Source of the DNA: Vibrio stylophorae
Lineage (GTDB): Bacteria; Pseudomonadota; Gammaproteobacteria; Enterobacterales; Vibrionaceae
Assembly: GCF_921293875.1 (NCBI RefSeq)
Contig: NZ_CAKLDI010000002.1
Location: forward strand, 62,001-126,000
Direction of reading: 5' to 3'
DNA: 64,000 bases
Shown here: positions 43,755 to 51,922 of the stretch, piece by piece
How positions within the stretch are numbered: position 1 is the first letter of the stretch
Layout: every line of letters begins with the position of its first letter
Program-made: the position numbers and the translations under genes
Notes under the pieces: generated by a model
Database searches by the model: none
Seen by the model: only the letters and a program-made list of their open reading frames with translations
What the model was told of the DNA's origin: nothing

Positions 43755-45230
43755 ATGAAAAAATATATTTGGCTGCTTGTTATTGCACTTTTGGCTGGGT
43801 GTCAGACATCCACTGTCGATTTTGTTCCCCATTATCAAAGCTGGGGAAGTGGTTCACCAAGGCAAGGGGACTTGACTGAGCAAGAGCTGAAAATGGCAAA
43901 AATTGCTTGGAAATATTTTGAAAATAACTACCAGCCGAGTACTGGCTTAGTGAATGCGGTGAACAATTATCCCTCAACCACGCTGTGGGATACCGCGTCA
44001 TATATGGCAGGCTTAGTCTCTGCTTATGAGCTTGGGATTATTGAGAAAGCCGAGTTTAATCGCCGCTTAATTACGCTGCTCAGTACACTTAATCAGCTCA
44101 ATTTATTCCAAGGTGAGCTGCCAAATAAGGTATATCACACGCAAACAGCGGCGAAAGTGGATTATGGCAATCAGCCGGGGGAGATTGGTTATTCGGCGCT
44201 GGATCTCGGTCGCTTTTTAATTTGGATGCATATTATTAAACAGCGTTATCCAGAATATGCATCGAGTATTGATGCTGTGGTGCTGCGCTGGAATTTTTGT
44301 AATGTCATCGATAAGAACGGCACCATGTTTGGCGCGCTATTGCAGCCTGGAAAGCCTGTGCAATATTTGCAAGAGGGTCGCTTAGGTTATGAAGAGTACG
44401 CGGCAAAAGGGTTTGAGCTTTGGGGATTTAATACCAAGCAAGCGTTGATGCCAGAGCCCTACAACACCATTAACTTATATGGTTTTGATATTCCCTATGA
44501 TTCACGAGATCCAAGAAAACTTAAAGCGCACAGTTATGTGGTGACAGAAAGTTACGTCCTTGATGGCATTGAATTGGGTTGGGATTTAACGTCAGATAAA
44601 TCAAAACATAATAGCCAGTATACCCATACCTGGGTTGCTGAATTCGCGCAGCGTATTTATGACGTACAAGAGGCGCGATATAAAGCGACGGGTATTATCA
44701 CTGCGCGTACAGAGCATCAGCTAGCAGGCCCACCATACTTTGTTTACGACACCATTTATACCGATGGATTTGCATGGAATACCATTTCTGAAAATGGTGA
44801 GTTCTTGCCGCAATTTGCCGCAGTTGCAGTCAAAGGTGCCATGGGGCTGTGGGTACTTTGGGACACGGATTATACCGATCGCCTCTTTGCTCATGTAGCG
44901 ACGCTATACGATGAAGAAAAAGGTTTTTATGAGGGTGTCTTTGAAAATGGGACGGGCAAAATTAATACCTTTACCGCCAACAATAACGGTATTTTGCTAG
45001 AAATTTTGCTTTATAAACAGCAAGGGAAATTGTTGCGTTACGACTATCCGCAGATGCCAGACCGCTGGCGGGAAGCGGTACTCGACCCATTTAGCCATCC
45101 GAATCAATGTCTACCGATTCAAGCCTTGGAGGTTCATAAACCCAAACCGAGCTTTCAAAATTGCGATCCCAATGCGCGATTGATCTCGGGGCATGATCGT
45201 CGATGCGATACCCTTTACCCCGCACCTTAA
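43755..45230 (+). CDS. DUF3131 protein 2, lipoprotein
   Basis: The 491-residue protein has lipobox LAGC after a short signal peptide, so it is membrane-anchored by lipid. The DUF3131 domain matches its neighbours (AKIAWKYFENNYQPS, GLVNAVNNYPSTTLWDTASY, LQEGRLGYEEYAAKGFELWG, AGPPYFVYDTIYTDGF). It has a C-terminal extension with Cys residues (NQCLPIQALE, NCDPNARLI, RRCDTLYPAP) not seen in protein 1. It follows protein 1 by eight bases, with GGAGAGG as RBS. Confidence 0.85.
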   Translation: MKKYIWLLVIALLAGCQTSTVDFVPHYQSWGSGSPRQGDLTEQELKMAKIAWKYFENNYQPSTGLVNAVNNYPSTTLWDTASYMAGLVSAYELGIIEKAEFNRRLITLLSTLNQLNLFQGELPNKVYHTQTAAKVDYGNQPGEIGYSALDLGRFLIWMHIIKQRYPEYASSIDAVVLRWNFCNVIDKNGTMFGALLQPGKPVQYLQEGRLGYEEYAAKGFELWGFNTKQALMPEPYNTINLYGFDIPYDSRDPRKLKAHSYVVTESYVLDGIELGWDLTSDKSKHNSQYTHTWVAEFAQRIYDVQEARYKATGIITARTEHQLAGPPYFVYDTIYTDGFAWNTISENGEFLPQFAAVAVKGAMGLWVLWDTDYTDRLFAHVATLYDEEKGFYEGVFENGTGKINTFTANNNGILLEILLYKQQGKLLRYDYPQMPDRWREAVLDPFSHPNQCLPIQALEVHKPKPSFQNCDPNARLISGHDRRCDTLYPAP

Positions 45231-45241
45231 TGGGGTATGCC

Positions 45242-46621
45242 ATGCGTAAATTGCTATGGGTGACTCTGCTGTATAGCCTGGTGGGTTGTGGCGTTTTAGT
45301 CGAGCAGGTGCAAGATGGCATGAGTGCTATTGAGCGCTCGCAGCTCATTCGCCAAGGGCGGCACGGCGCACTCACGGCGCAGGAGCTGCAGTGGGCAAAG
45401 ATTGCATGGCGTTATTTTGAAAATAACACGCAAACACAAACTGGGCTGGTCAACACAGTGGATCGTTACCCGACTTTTACGATGTCGGGTCTTGCGGATT
45501 ATTTGGCGGCGCTTACTGCCGCCCATCAATTTGGTTTTATTGATGATAAGCAGCATGATGAGCGTCTCACCAAGGTGATGACCTTTTTAAATGAGATGGC
45601 ATTGACTCAAGCGGGTGTGCCCAACAAGGTTTACAACGCATCCACCGGGCAGATGGTGGATTATGGCAATCAGCCCGGAGAAGTAGGGTGGTCAGCGTTA
45701 GATATTGGTCGACTTTTGATTTGGCTGGCGATCACTAAACAGCGTTATCCTCATTTTTCAGAATATATTGATAAAGCGGTGCTGCGCTGGAATTTTTGTA
45801 TGCTCACTGGAGAGGATGGATTGCTCTATGGTGGGAGTATTCATCAAGGCAAGATTTCGCCATACAAAGAAGGTCGATTGGGCGCTGAGGAATATGCCGC
45901 ATATGGCTATCTGGACTGGAATATTGTGCCTTATCGCGCCATGTCGCTTGAGCCCTATGAGTCCATCACCTTTTATGGCATCGATTTGTTATTTGATGGC
46001 CGAGATCCCCGTTATTACGATGTGCTTAGGCCAGTCTTAGCAACCCCCTATTGGCAGCTTGGTCTTGAGTTTAATTGGGATCAAATTGATGATCATGACT
46101 CACAAGACTCATACCATAGTGCAGCGCAGCTTGCTCAAATAGCAGAATCTGTTTATCAAATTCAAGAGCAGCGCTGGCGACATGAGCGAATCTACACCGC
46201 GCGCGCAGAGCATATTCTTTCCAAGCCCCCCTATTTTGTTTACGACACTCTTTATGCATTAGGCAGTCCATGGGCGACTTTAGCTGACGATGGTCAGTTT
46301 TATCCATCAGCCGCTTTGGTTTCCACCCGCGCCGTTTTTCAGATGTGGGCACTGTGGGACACTGAGTATACCGATCAGTTGATGCTATTGGTGCAATCGC
46401 TTTATCAAGCGGATCGGGGTTGGTATGAAGGGCGATATGAGCACAGTAGTGCCTATGAAAAAAGCATTTCGCTGCAAACCAATACTGCGGTGCTTACGGC
46501 ATTACTATATAAGCAACAGGGCAAACTATACCAGCGAGCGCAGAGCAAAGAGTATCGTGATGTTCGCCGGTTCAATCGCTTTAACCATCCAGGGCAGTGT
46601 CATGCCAAGGGGTTTGAATAA
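45242..46621 (+). CDS. DUF3131 protein 3, lipoprotein
   Basis: The 459-residue protein has lipobox LVGC. The domain is the same (AKIAWRYFENNTQTQTGLVN, NQPGEVGWSALDIGRLLIWL, KEGRLGAEEYAAYGYLDW, KPPYFVYDTLYALGSPW). It diverges more from protein 2 than simple duplication would leave; PSTTLWD is replaced by PTFTMSG, and GAEEY replaces GYEEY. ATG 45242 has GGGG upstream; the ATG at 45230 (TAATG with the previous stop) is an alternative. It ends one base into the next gene. Confidence 0.84.
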   Translation: MRKLLWVTLLYSLVGCGVLVEQVQDGMSAIERSQLIRQGRHGALTAQELQWAKIAWRYFENNTQTQTGLVNTVDRYPTFTMSGLADYLAALTAAHQFGFIDDKQHDERLTKVMTFLNEMALTQAGVPNKVYNASTGQMVDYGNQPGEVGWSALDIGRLLIWLAITKQRYPHFSEYIDKAVLRWNFCMLTGEDGLLYGGSIHQGKISPYKEGRLGAEEYAAYGYLDWNIVPYRAMSLEPYESITFYGIDLLFDGRDPRYYDVLRPVLATPYWQLGLEFNWDQIDDHDSQDSYHSAAQLAQIAESVYQIQEQRWRHERIYTARAEHILSKPPYFVYDTLYALGSPWATLADDGQFYPSAALVSTRAVFQMWALWDTEYTDQLMLLVQSLYQADRGWYEGRYEHSSAYEKSISLQTNTAVLTALLYKQQGKLYQRAQSKEYRDVRRFNRFNHPGQCHAKGFE

Positions 46622-47481
46622 TGCGAAAATTAATGATTTTGTTCAGTTTCTTTTTCTTTTTCTCTTGGTGCCATGCGCAGCAATTTGAGTTAGGCGCAAT
46701 GACGCAAGCATCATTACTCTTATCGCAGGGTGATTATCAGCAGAGCGCGCGATTGTTTAATCAAAGTAGCGCTGTCATTTTAGCAAGTGATGCCGAGGAG
46801 ACTGAGCGCTGGCAAATGGCTGGTTTAGCGTTGGTTCTCGCATCTGCGGCAGAAGAAAAAAATGGCAATGCCAAAGCATATCAGTACTGGGCGCGCGCCA
46901 CGGAATATTTACTGTTTGGGGATCGCACTTGGCCGCAGCTTCAGCAAGCACTGTATTTGTATTTAGAGCAGCAATTACAATTACTGAAAACGCAATCGGC
47001 ACAATTTGGTAACTATCCAGCAGAGCTGCAGCAGCAGCTGATGCTGATTCAACTGTGGCAACAGGAGTTAGCGATTTTCCAATATCAAGGCCCAAGGACA
47101 GGGCTTCGTCAAACAAGCATTGTGGCTGAAGAAAGCAGCCGTGATACAAGTAATGGCCAATCTGGTGACTTTATACCACAGGTAAATACATTAGCCACAC
47201 AGCCAAAGTCTGCAACCATCCCTAAAAGTGTGGTGCCGCAGCAGCAAGATAAACACAATGAAGTGCAATCCGTTGACTATATTGCACGGCCTCATTTTGC
47301 GCCAGTCACAACCATCGAAGGGCAGGACAATGTGTCCGCGCAGGCGCGAGATGCGAAGATGATCATAGAAGAATCGAAATCCAATCCCATGGCGCGCGGC
47401 CAATTTATTCCCATTGAAACACCGCCGATTGAATCCCAGCAATCGCGGCAATCTTATCAGAGTGAAGAGACGGTGAAATAA
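46621..47481 (+). CDS. Secreted helical protein at the end of the polysaccharide operon
   Basis: The 286-residue protein has a signal peptide (ILFSFFFFFSWCHA). The first 150 residues are helical and Gln/Leu-rich, TPR-like (LLLSQGDYQQSARLFNQSSA, AYQYWARATEYLLF). The last 130 residues are polar and probably disordered. The ATG shares one base with the previous stop (TAATG), so it belongs to the operon. Unknown function; a scaffold for the DUF3131 proteins or glycan export is a possibility. Confidence 0.78.
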   Translation: MRKLMILFSFFFFFSWCHAQQFELGAMTQASLLLSQGDYQQSARLFNQSSAVILASDAEETERWQMAGLALVLASAAEEKNGNAKAYQYWARATEYLLFGDRTWPQLQQALYLYLEQQLQLLKTQSAQFGNYPAELQQQLMLIQLWQQELAIFQYQGPRTGLRQTSIVAEESSRDTSNGQSGDFIPQVNTLATQPKSATIPKSVVPQQQDKHNEVQSVDYIARPHFAPVTTIEGQDNVSAQARDAKMIIEESKSNPMARGQFIPIETPPIESQQSRQSYQSEETVK

Positions 47482-47643
47482 ATGTCGGACAGGCTACGTT
47501 GTCTATATGGGTCGCAGAATTTTGTAATGTAACAACGCAGTAACAACATAATTTCGAGAATTTCGTTGTTGTTTTCATCGTGATTCGTGGTCGAATCAAT
47601 TGCTGAGTATATTAAGAATACCGAATTGAACCCGGAATGATGA

Positions 47644-48117
47644 ATGACGCAATCGAAGACAAACAGTCGCAAACTTTATCGATATATTGGGCTTTTTTGT
47701 GGCTACTATTTTTGTGCGATCAATACTTACGTGTTGATTTGTGCTGCGGTTAATATGCCAATTAATATCGAAATTAGTTTAGCGCTATTGTGGTTGGGTG
47801 CTTATGGTGCAATGTTACATTATGTTATTGAAAAAAAACGTGCCCCAAGCGCTCGAGCAGCATATATGTTGACCTTGTTTAGTTTTTTATGTTCGATTCC
47901 GCTGCTTGCCAGTACCTTTGCTTTATATTGGCAAGTTGAGCATTTATTACCCGGGTTTATTGCGGTGAAATCCGTGATGCGAGAGCAAAGTTGGTTCTAT
48001 TTTTCTTTTATCTTTATCCTTTATACCTTGATTAGTTTTACGGTGCTTTACATTATTTATCGTTGTTTAAGCCGTCGCGTGGCTTATCAAGTGCAGCATC
48101 AATACCGGGCATCATGA
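47644..48117 (+). CDS. Hypothetical four-helix membrane protein
   Basis: The 157-residue protein has four predicted membrane helices (FCGYYFCAINTYVLICAAVN, EISLALLWLGAYGAMLHYVI, LTLFSFLCSIPLLASTFALY, YFSFIFILYTLISFTVLYII). No conserved motif is recognised. It lies 162 bases after the polysaccharide operon on the same strand and is followed by a strong terminator. Whether it belongs to that operon is unclear. Confidence 0.72.
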   Translation: MTQSKTNSRKLYRYIGLFCGYYFCAINTYVLICAAVNMPINIEISLALLWLGAYGAMLHYVIEKKRAPSARAAYMLTLFSFLCSIPLLASTFALYWQVEHLLPGFIAVKSVMREQSWFYFSFIFILYTLISFTVLYIIYRCLSRRVAYQVQHQYRAS

Positions 48118-48125
48118 TGATGCAG

Positions 48126-48161
48126 ATAACAAAAAGGCCACATGAGTGGCCTTTTTGTTAT
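48126..48161. terminator. Long bidirectional terminator
   Basis: A 16-base stem (arms 48126-48141 and 48146-48161) closes on an ATGA loop; the inner arms are AAGGCCAC and GTGGCCTT. It ends the membrane protein gene and the convergent chitin-binding gene. Confidence 0.92.
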
Positions 48162-48172
48162 TTTAGGTATTA

Positions 48173-49159
48173 TTAACGGCAAGTCGCTATCTCTTTCCAA
48201 GCTTGTTGCCAATGATCGCCTTTGCCTGGCGTGTAAGCCCATTCAGCTTCTTGGGAGCACCAACCGCCGACAAGACATTCATAGGTACGCCCTTTGTAGC
48301 GGACTTGATCGCCTTTTTGATAATCTCGACCCAAGACAAATTTCTTTGCCTTGCAAGGGCCTTTATCAGGCGATGCATCACCACAATGTTTTAACTGAGT
48401 CCAAGCTTGTTGCCAGTGATCACCTGTACCAGGCGTATAAGCCCATTCAGCTTCTTGTGAGCACCAGCCCGGCACTTTACAGCGAAATACTTTACCTTTG
48501 TGTTTTACGCGATCGCCTTTGTCATATTGTGCGCCGGCGCGATAGCGACTAGCTTTGCAAGACTGATTGTAATCATTGTCGTTATCGTCATCGAAATCTG
48601 GCTTTGGTAACAACCCAGCCTGATTGCGAACTTGGTATTTTAGAATTTGCGTGGTTTGGCTGCGATTATCTAAATAAGTGACACGTGCTTTAAAGTGCGC
48701 TTTACCAGTTTGAGTCGGTGTGAATTCAAGCGTAAAGGGACGGTTGTTACGGCTACCAATATGTTGGCCGTTATAGTAGAAATCGACAGATTTGAGCTGC
48801 CTAACTTTTAGCGGTACTTTGACTGAAAGTTCAATCGACTGGCCTTTAACAATAATGCTTTGGCGGACATTGGATTCTAGCTCAATATCATTGTCTTGCT
48901 GAGGTTTGGTCAGTAGCTGGCAGCTGCCTTCTTTTTTCCAGGCTTTACCCTCTTTATGATGACTGACAGGCGCATCACCTTGCGTCCACCAGCGCGCGCT
49001 ATAAACCACGCCCAATTGTTTGACGCGATCGCCGCTATTATAAGCTTGTGCTTTATCCCAGCTGTCAATATGCGCACAATTTCGATCGCCCGCGACGGCC
49101 ATACCACCGAACAGAGACAGGCAGAGGATAGGCCACTTCAAAAAAGAAAAACGAGTCAT
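48173..49159 (-). CDS. Secreted chitin-binding protein with three CBM5/12-like modules and no catalytic domain
   Basis: The 328-residue protein has a signal peptide (LKWPILCLSLFGGMAVAG). The N-terminal module (about 28-80: YNSGDRVKQLGVVYSARWW) is ChtBD3-like. A middle beta-rich Ig-like domain (about 100-180) and an Asp/Asn linker (DFDDDNDNDYN) follow. Two near-identical modules (about 205-260 and 270-328) share PGTGDHWQQAW or PGKGDHWQQAW and GWCSQEAEWAYTPG. Such modules bind chitin or cellulose; Vibrionaceae live on chitin. AGGA precedes the ATG by seven bases. It may be in one transcript with the MalT-type regulator and kinase genes. Confidence 0.86.
   Translation of the reverse strand: MTRFSFLKWPILCLSLFGGMAVAGDRNCAHIDSWDKAQAYNSGDRVKQLGVVYSARWWTQGDAPVSHHKEGKAWKKEGSCQLLTKPQQDNDIELESNVRQSIIVKGQSIELSVKVPLKVRQLKSVDFYYNGQHIGSRNNRPFTLEFTPTQTGKAHFKARVTYLDNRSQTTQILKYQVRNQAGLLPKPDFDDDNDNDYNQSCKASRYRAGAQYDKGDRVKHKGKVFRCKVPGWCSQEAEWAYTPGTGDHWQQAWTQLKHCGDASPDKGPCKAKKFVLGRDYQKGDQVRYKGRTYECLVGGWCSQEAEWAYTPGKGDHWQQAWKEIATCR
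48190..48480 (-). repeat. Two direct repeats coding for the chitin-binding modules
   Basis: Segments near 48190-48265 and 48395-48475 share most bases, including CCAAGCTTGTTGCCA and AAGCCCATTCAGCTTCTTG. This indicates a recent internal duplication or ongoing homogenisation of the two C-terminal modules. Confidence 0.7.
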
Positions 49160-49249
49160 GTTTGAGTCCTGAAAAAATATCAGCCTCTGTTTTACACCAG
49201 CTTAAATTTGCCGATGAAGCAGCATTTTGCTGTTACATCATGTTTCGCT

Positions 49250-51919
49250 TCAATTGATGAGTTTGGCCGTGTTTTTATCTGGTGTGAGCAGCAAGGTTAA
49301 CTGATTTGTAAAATCAATTGCTTGCTTGCGTCGGGTGACGCCTATCTTTTGATAAAGATTGCGTATATGGGTTTTTAGGGTGGTGGCCGCCACGCCTAAA
49401 TGATCGGCAATTTCTTCATTACTCAGTCCCATATAAATAAATCCAAGCACTTCCCATTCACGCATGGTGAGTGGTTGAATCGTTAAAAAATGTGGAAATT
49501 GTGGCTGCTGCCTTAACTGTTGGATGGCAGCGGCGTTAAAAGGATGTTGGAAAAACGAGGGCGCAGAGGCTTCAGCGACTTTTGGCCAATGGCTTTGCAG
49601 AAGCGGCGGCGGTGTTACTAAGTGGTGGTGTTGCAGGATATAGGGCATTAACAAAGCACGATATTGTAATAACTCGCCAGGGGTTGTATTTGTCAATTGA
49701 TCAAGCACGGTGCTTAACTCTTGGGCCTGCGATTGTTTTGGCGGGCGCGTGAGTAAGCTCAGCATGGCAAGGCGCGCAGAATATTCAATGGATAATGTGG
49801 GCTGCTGTTTTAAAAGTTCGGCGCGAAGGGCTTGATAATGCTGTATTTGTTCTTGTTGGCCTTGCAGAATCAACGCCAAAAGATGATTGAGACTGCATTG
49901 AGACCACATCCAATTGGCTTGTTTGAGCTGGTGGCTGCGCTGTTTAAGCCACTGGGCAATTGCTATCGGTTGTTCACGAATTTGCAGCAACACCTGCGCA
50001 TCATATTCGGCTTGCCAAAATTGTTGCTGTAGCGGTGAGAGTAGCTGAAGCTCGCATTCAGCCAAGAGCGCGCGCGTCATTTCTGATGACGAGAGGCTCG
50101 CGGTGTGAATGAGTTGCAGTAGCTGTCCCAAGCAGACGGTGCGCTCTTGATTGGCTTGGAGTAGGTGCTCTAAACGCTCAGGTTGATAAGACAGACCCTG
50201 TTTTATCCGTAGTAGCTGTTCGGTCGCAATTAAGTCAACATAAATTGGCCACTGTTGTAACTGCTGCTTATGGACCAATTGGTGAATTTGCAAATTGAGT
50301 TGAGCGGCCTCATCAAGTGCATTTTCACTCATCAGCAGTTGTAGTCGATAGAGCATGGCAAAGAGTGCATCACCATAATAGCGCTGCTGAATTGCCATTT
50401 TTTCTGCTTGTTGAAAAAGAGATCGCGCTCGGTTTTGTTTACCAGAGATAACCAGCAGCAGCGCGCGAATAATAAGATTCATTGCTTGGCTGACATTAAA
50501 TTGATGATTCTGATAGCTGGCTGCTTGATTCATGTATGTTTCGGCGTTGTCCCATTCGCCGCGATAAATGGCAAGTAGCGCTGTTAATGTGGTGCGATCT
50601 GCTTGCCAACGATTGTGAGGGTTTAAATTTTCATGGGTATCTAGGTAGCGTTGACAGGCCTGCTCGCCATCTTTACACAGCAGAAGCCACGCCCACAAAA
50701 GTTGCAGCGGCTCAGACAGTGGCGCTTTGACTTGATGAATTTGTAAAAAAGCCTGTTCCAATAGTTCAAATTCACAGCGCTGAAAGAGCGCCCAACCAGA
50801 GAGCGTCAGCAGCTCTTGCAAATACACCACATCCTTGGCTTTAAGCGCATGACTCATTGCAGATTTCAGTTGTCGCTGCTGTTGCCATGCACTGGAAGCA
50901 AGTCGATGCAGGTGGGACTCTAAATTAGCTTGTTTGAGTTGTCGCTGGTGGGTGAGAAATTGATGAAACAGTGGATGAAAGCGAAACCATTGGCCTTCTT
51001 GGTCGATGGCGTAAATGAACAGTCCCTGTTGCTTCAGTTGCTCAACTGTCGCCATTGCATTTTCATCTTGCGTGAGATGATGAATTAACGCCGTATTAAA
51101 GGTGTCAAAGACGGCACATTGCATCAATAATTGCTGATGTGCTTCGGGGAGTTGTTCAAACACCTCTTCAGTCAAATAAGACCAAAGATGCTGATGGTTG
51201 AGTGAAAAATCTTGCGCTGGTGTATGGTTAAGTTGCTGATTGTGCAGCGCAATCAGCTGCAAGGCGCTGGGCCAACCTTCTGTTTTTAAAAGAATGTGGT
51301 CAATTTCGACCGGGTTCAGTCGATGCCCCAAGCGGCGCTGAAAAAACTGTTGGCACTCTCTAGCATTAAAGGCAAGGCTATTGGCATTAAGCTCAAATAA
51401 ACGATTTCGAATTCGCAAATTGGCAATGCCAAGTGCTGGCTCTTGACGGGTAATCAGCAGTAGACGTAGGCATTGCGGTGGATATTGCAGTAAAAGCCGA
51501 AGGAATTGATGTATCGCACTGTTTTCAATGTGATGATAGTCATCAAGCACCAGATAAAGGGGGGTGTCTAGCGGCTCGAGTCTGGCGTATAGCTGTTGAT
51601 GGAAGAGTGTCCAATCGCTGGCTGTGGAAAGTGGCGCCGTACTTTGTGTTTGCGTGGATTGAAAGCAGCCATCGATGGCGGCATCGAGATAGCGTTGAAA
51701 TAGCTGAATATCGTTATCTTGTGGATCCAATGAAATCCATGCCACGCGCTCTTTATTACTGAGCCAATCGGCGATCAGCGTGGTTTTACCAAAGCCTGCG
51801 GGGGATTGGCACAAAATCAGGTGTTTATTTTTATTTTGTTCCAATAAACGCAAAAGCCGAGGCCGTACAATGGTACCGTCTCGGCGCGGCGGAAGGCATA
51901 ATTTGCTGGTAAACCACAT
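49250..51919 (-). CDS. malT: MalT-type ATP-dependent LuxR-family transcription activator
   Basis: The 889-residue protein is close to MalT (901). The N-terminal P-loop SPAGFGKTTLIADW is followed by a STAND ATPase (YLVLDDYH), a long TPR-like repeat region, and a C-terminal HTH (LTMREWEVLGFIYMGLSNEE, then AATTLKTHIRNLYQKIGV) nearly as in MalT. MalT needs ATP and maltotriose to activate maltose genes. No maltose genes or clear MalT boxes are in the window, so this may be a paralogue with another inducer. It starts three bases after the hybrid kinase stop. Confidence 0.82.
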   Translation of the reverse strand: MWFTSKLCLPPRRDGTIVRPRLLRLLEQNKNKHLILCQSPAGFGKTTLIADWLSNKERVAWISLDPQDNDIQLFQRYLDAAIDGCFQSTQTQSTAPLSTASDWTLFHQQLYARLEPLDTPLYLVLDDYHHIENSAIHQFLRLLLQYPPQCLRLLLITRQEPALGIANLRIRNRLFELNANSLAFNARECQQFFQRRLGHRLNPVEIDHILLKTEGWPSALQLIALHNQQLNHTPAQDFSLNHQHLWSYLTEEVFEQLPEAHQQLLMQCAVFDTFNTALIHHLTQDENAMATVEQLKQQGLFIYAIDQEGQWFRFHPLFHQFLTHQRQLKQANLESHLHRLASSAWQQQRQLKSAMSHALKAKDVVYLQELLTLSGWALFQRCEFELLEQAFLQIHQVKAPLSEPLQLLWAWLLLCKDGEQACQRYLDTHENLNPHNRWQADRTTLTALLAIYRGEWDNAETYMNQAASYQNHQFNVSQAMNLIIRALLLVISGKQNRARSLFQQAEKMAIQQRYYGDALFAMLYRLQLLMSENALDEAAQLNLQIHQLVHKQQLQQWPIYVDLIATEQLLRIKQGLSYQPERLEHLLQANQERTVCLGQLLQLIHTASLSSSEMTRALLAECELQLLSPLQQQFWQAEYDAQVLLQIREQPIAIAQWLKQRSHQLKQANWMWSQCSLNHLLALILQGQQEQIQHYQALRAELLKQQPTLSIEYSARLAMLSLLTRPPKQSQAQELSTVLDQLTNTTPGELLQYRALLMPYILQHHHLVTPPPLLQSHWPKVAEASAPSFFQHPFNAAAIQQLRQQPQFPHFLTIQPLTMREWEVLGFIYMGLSNEEIADHLGVAATTLKTHIRNLYQKIGVTRRKQAIDFTNQLTLLLTPDKNTAKLIN

Positions 51920-51922
51920 GGA

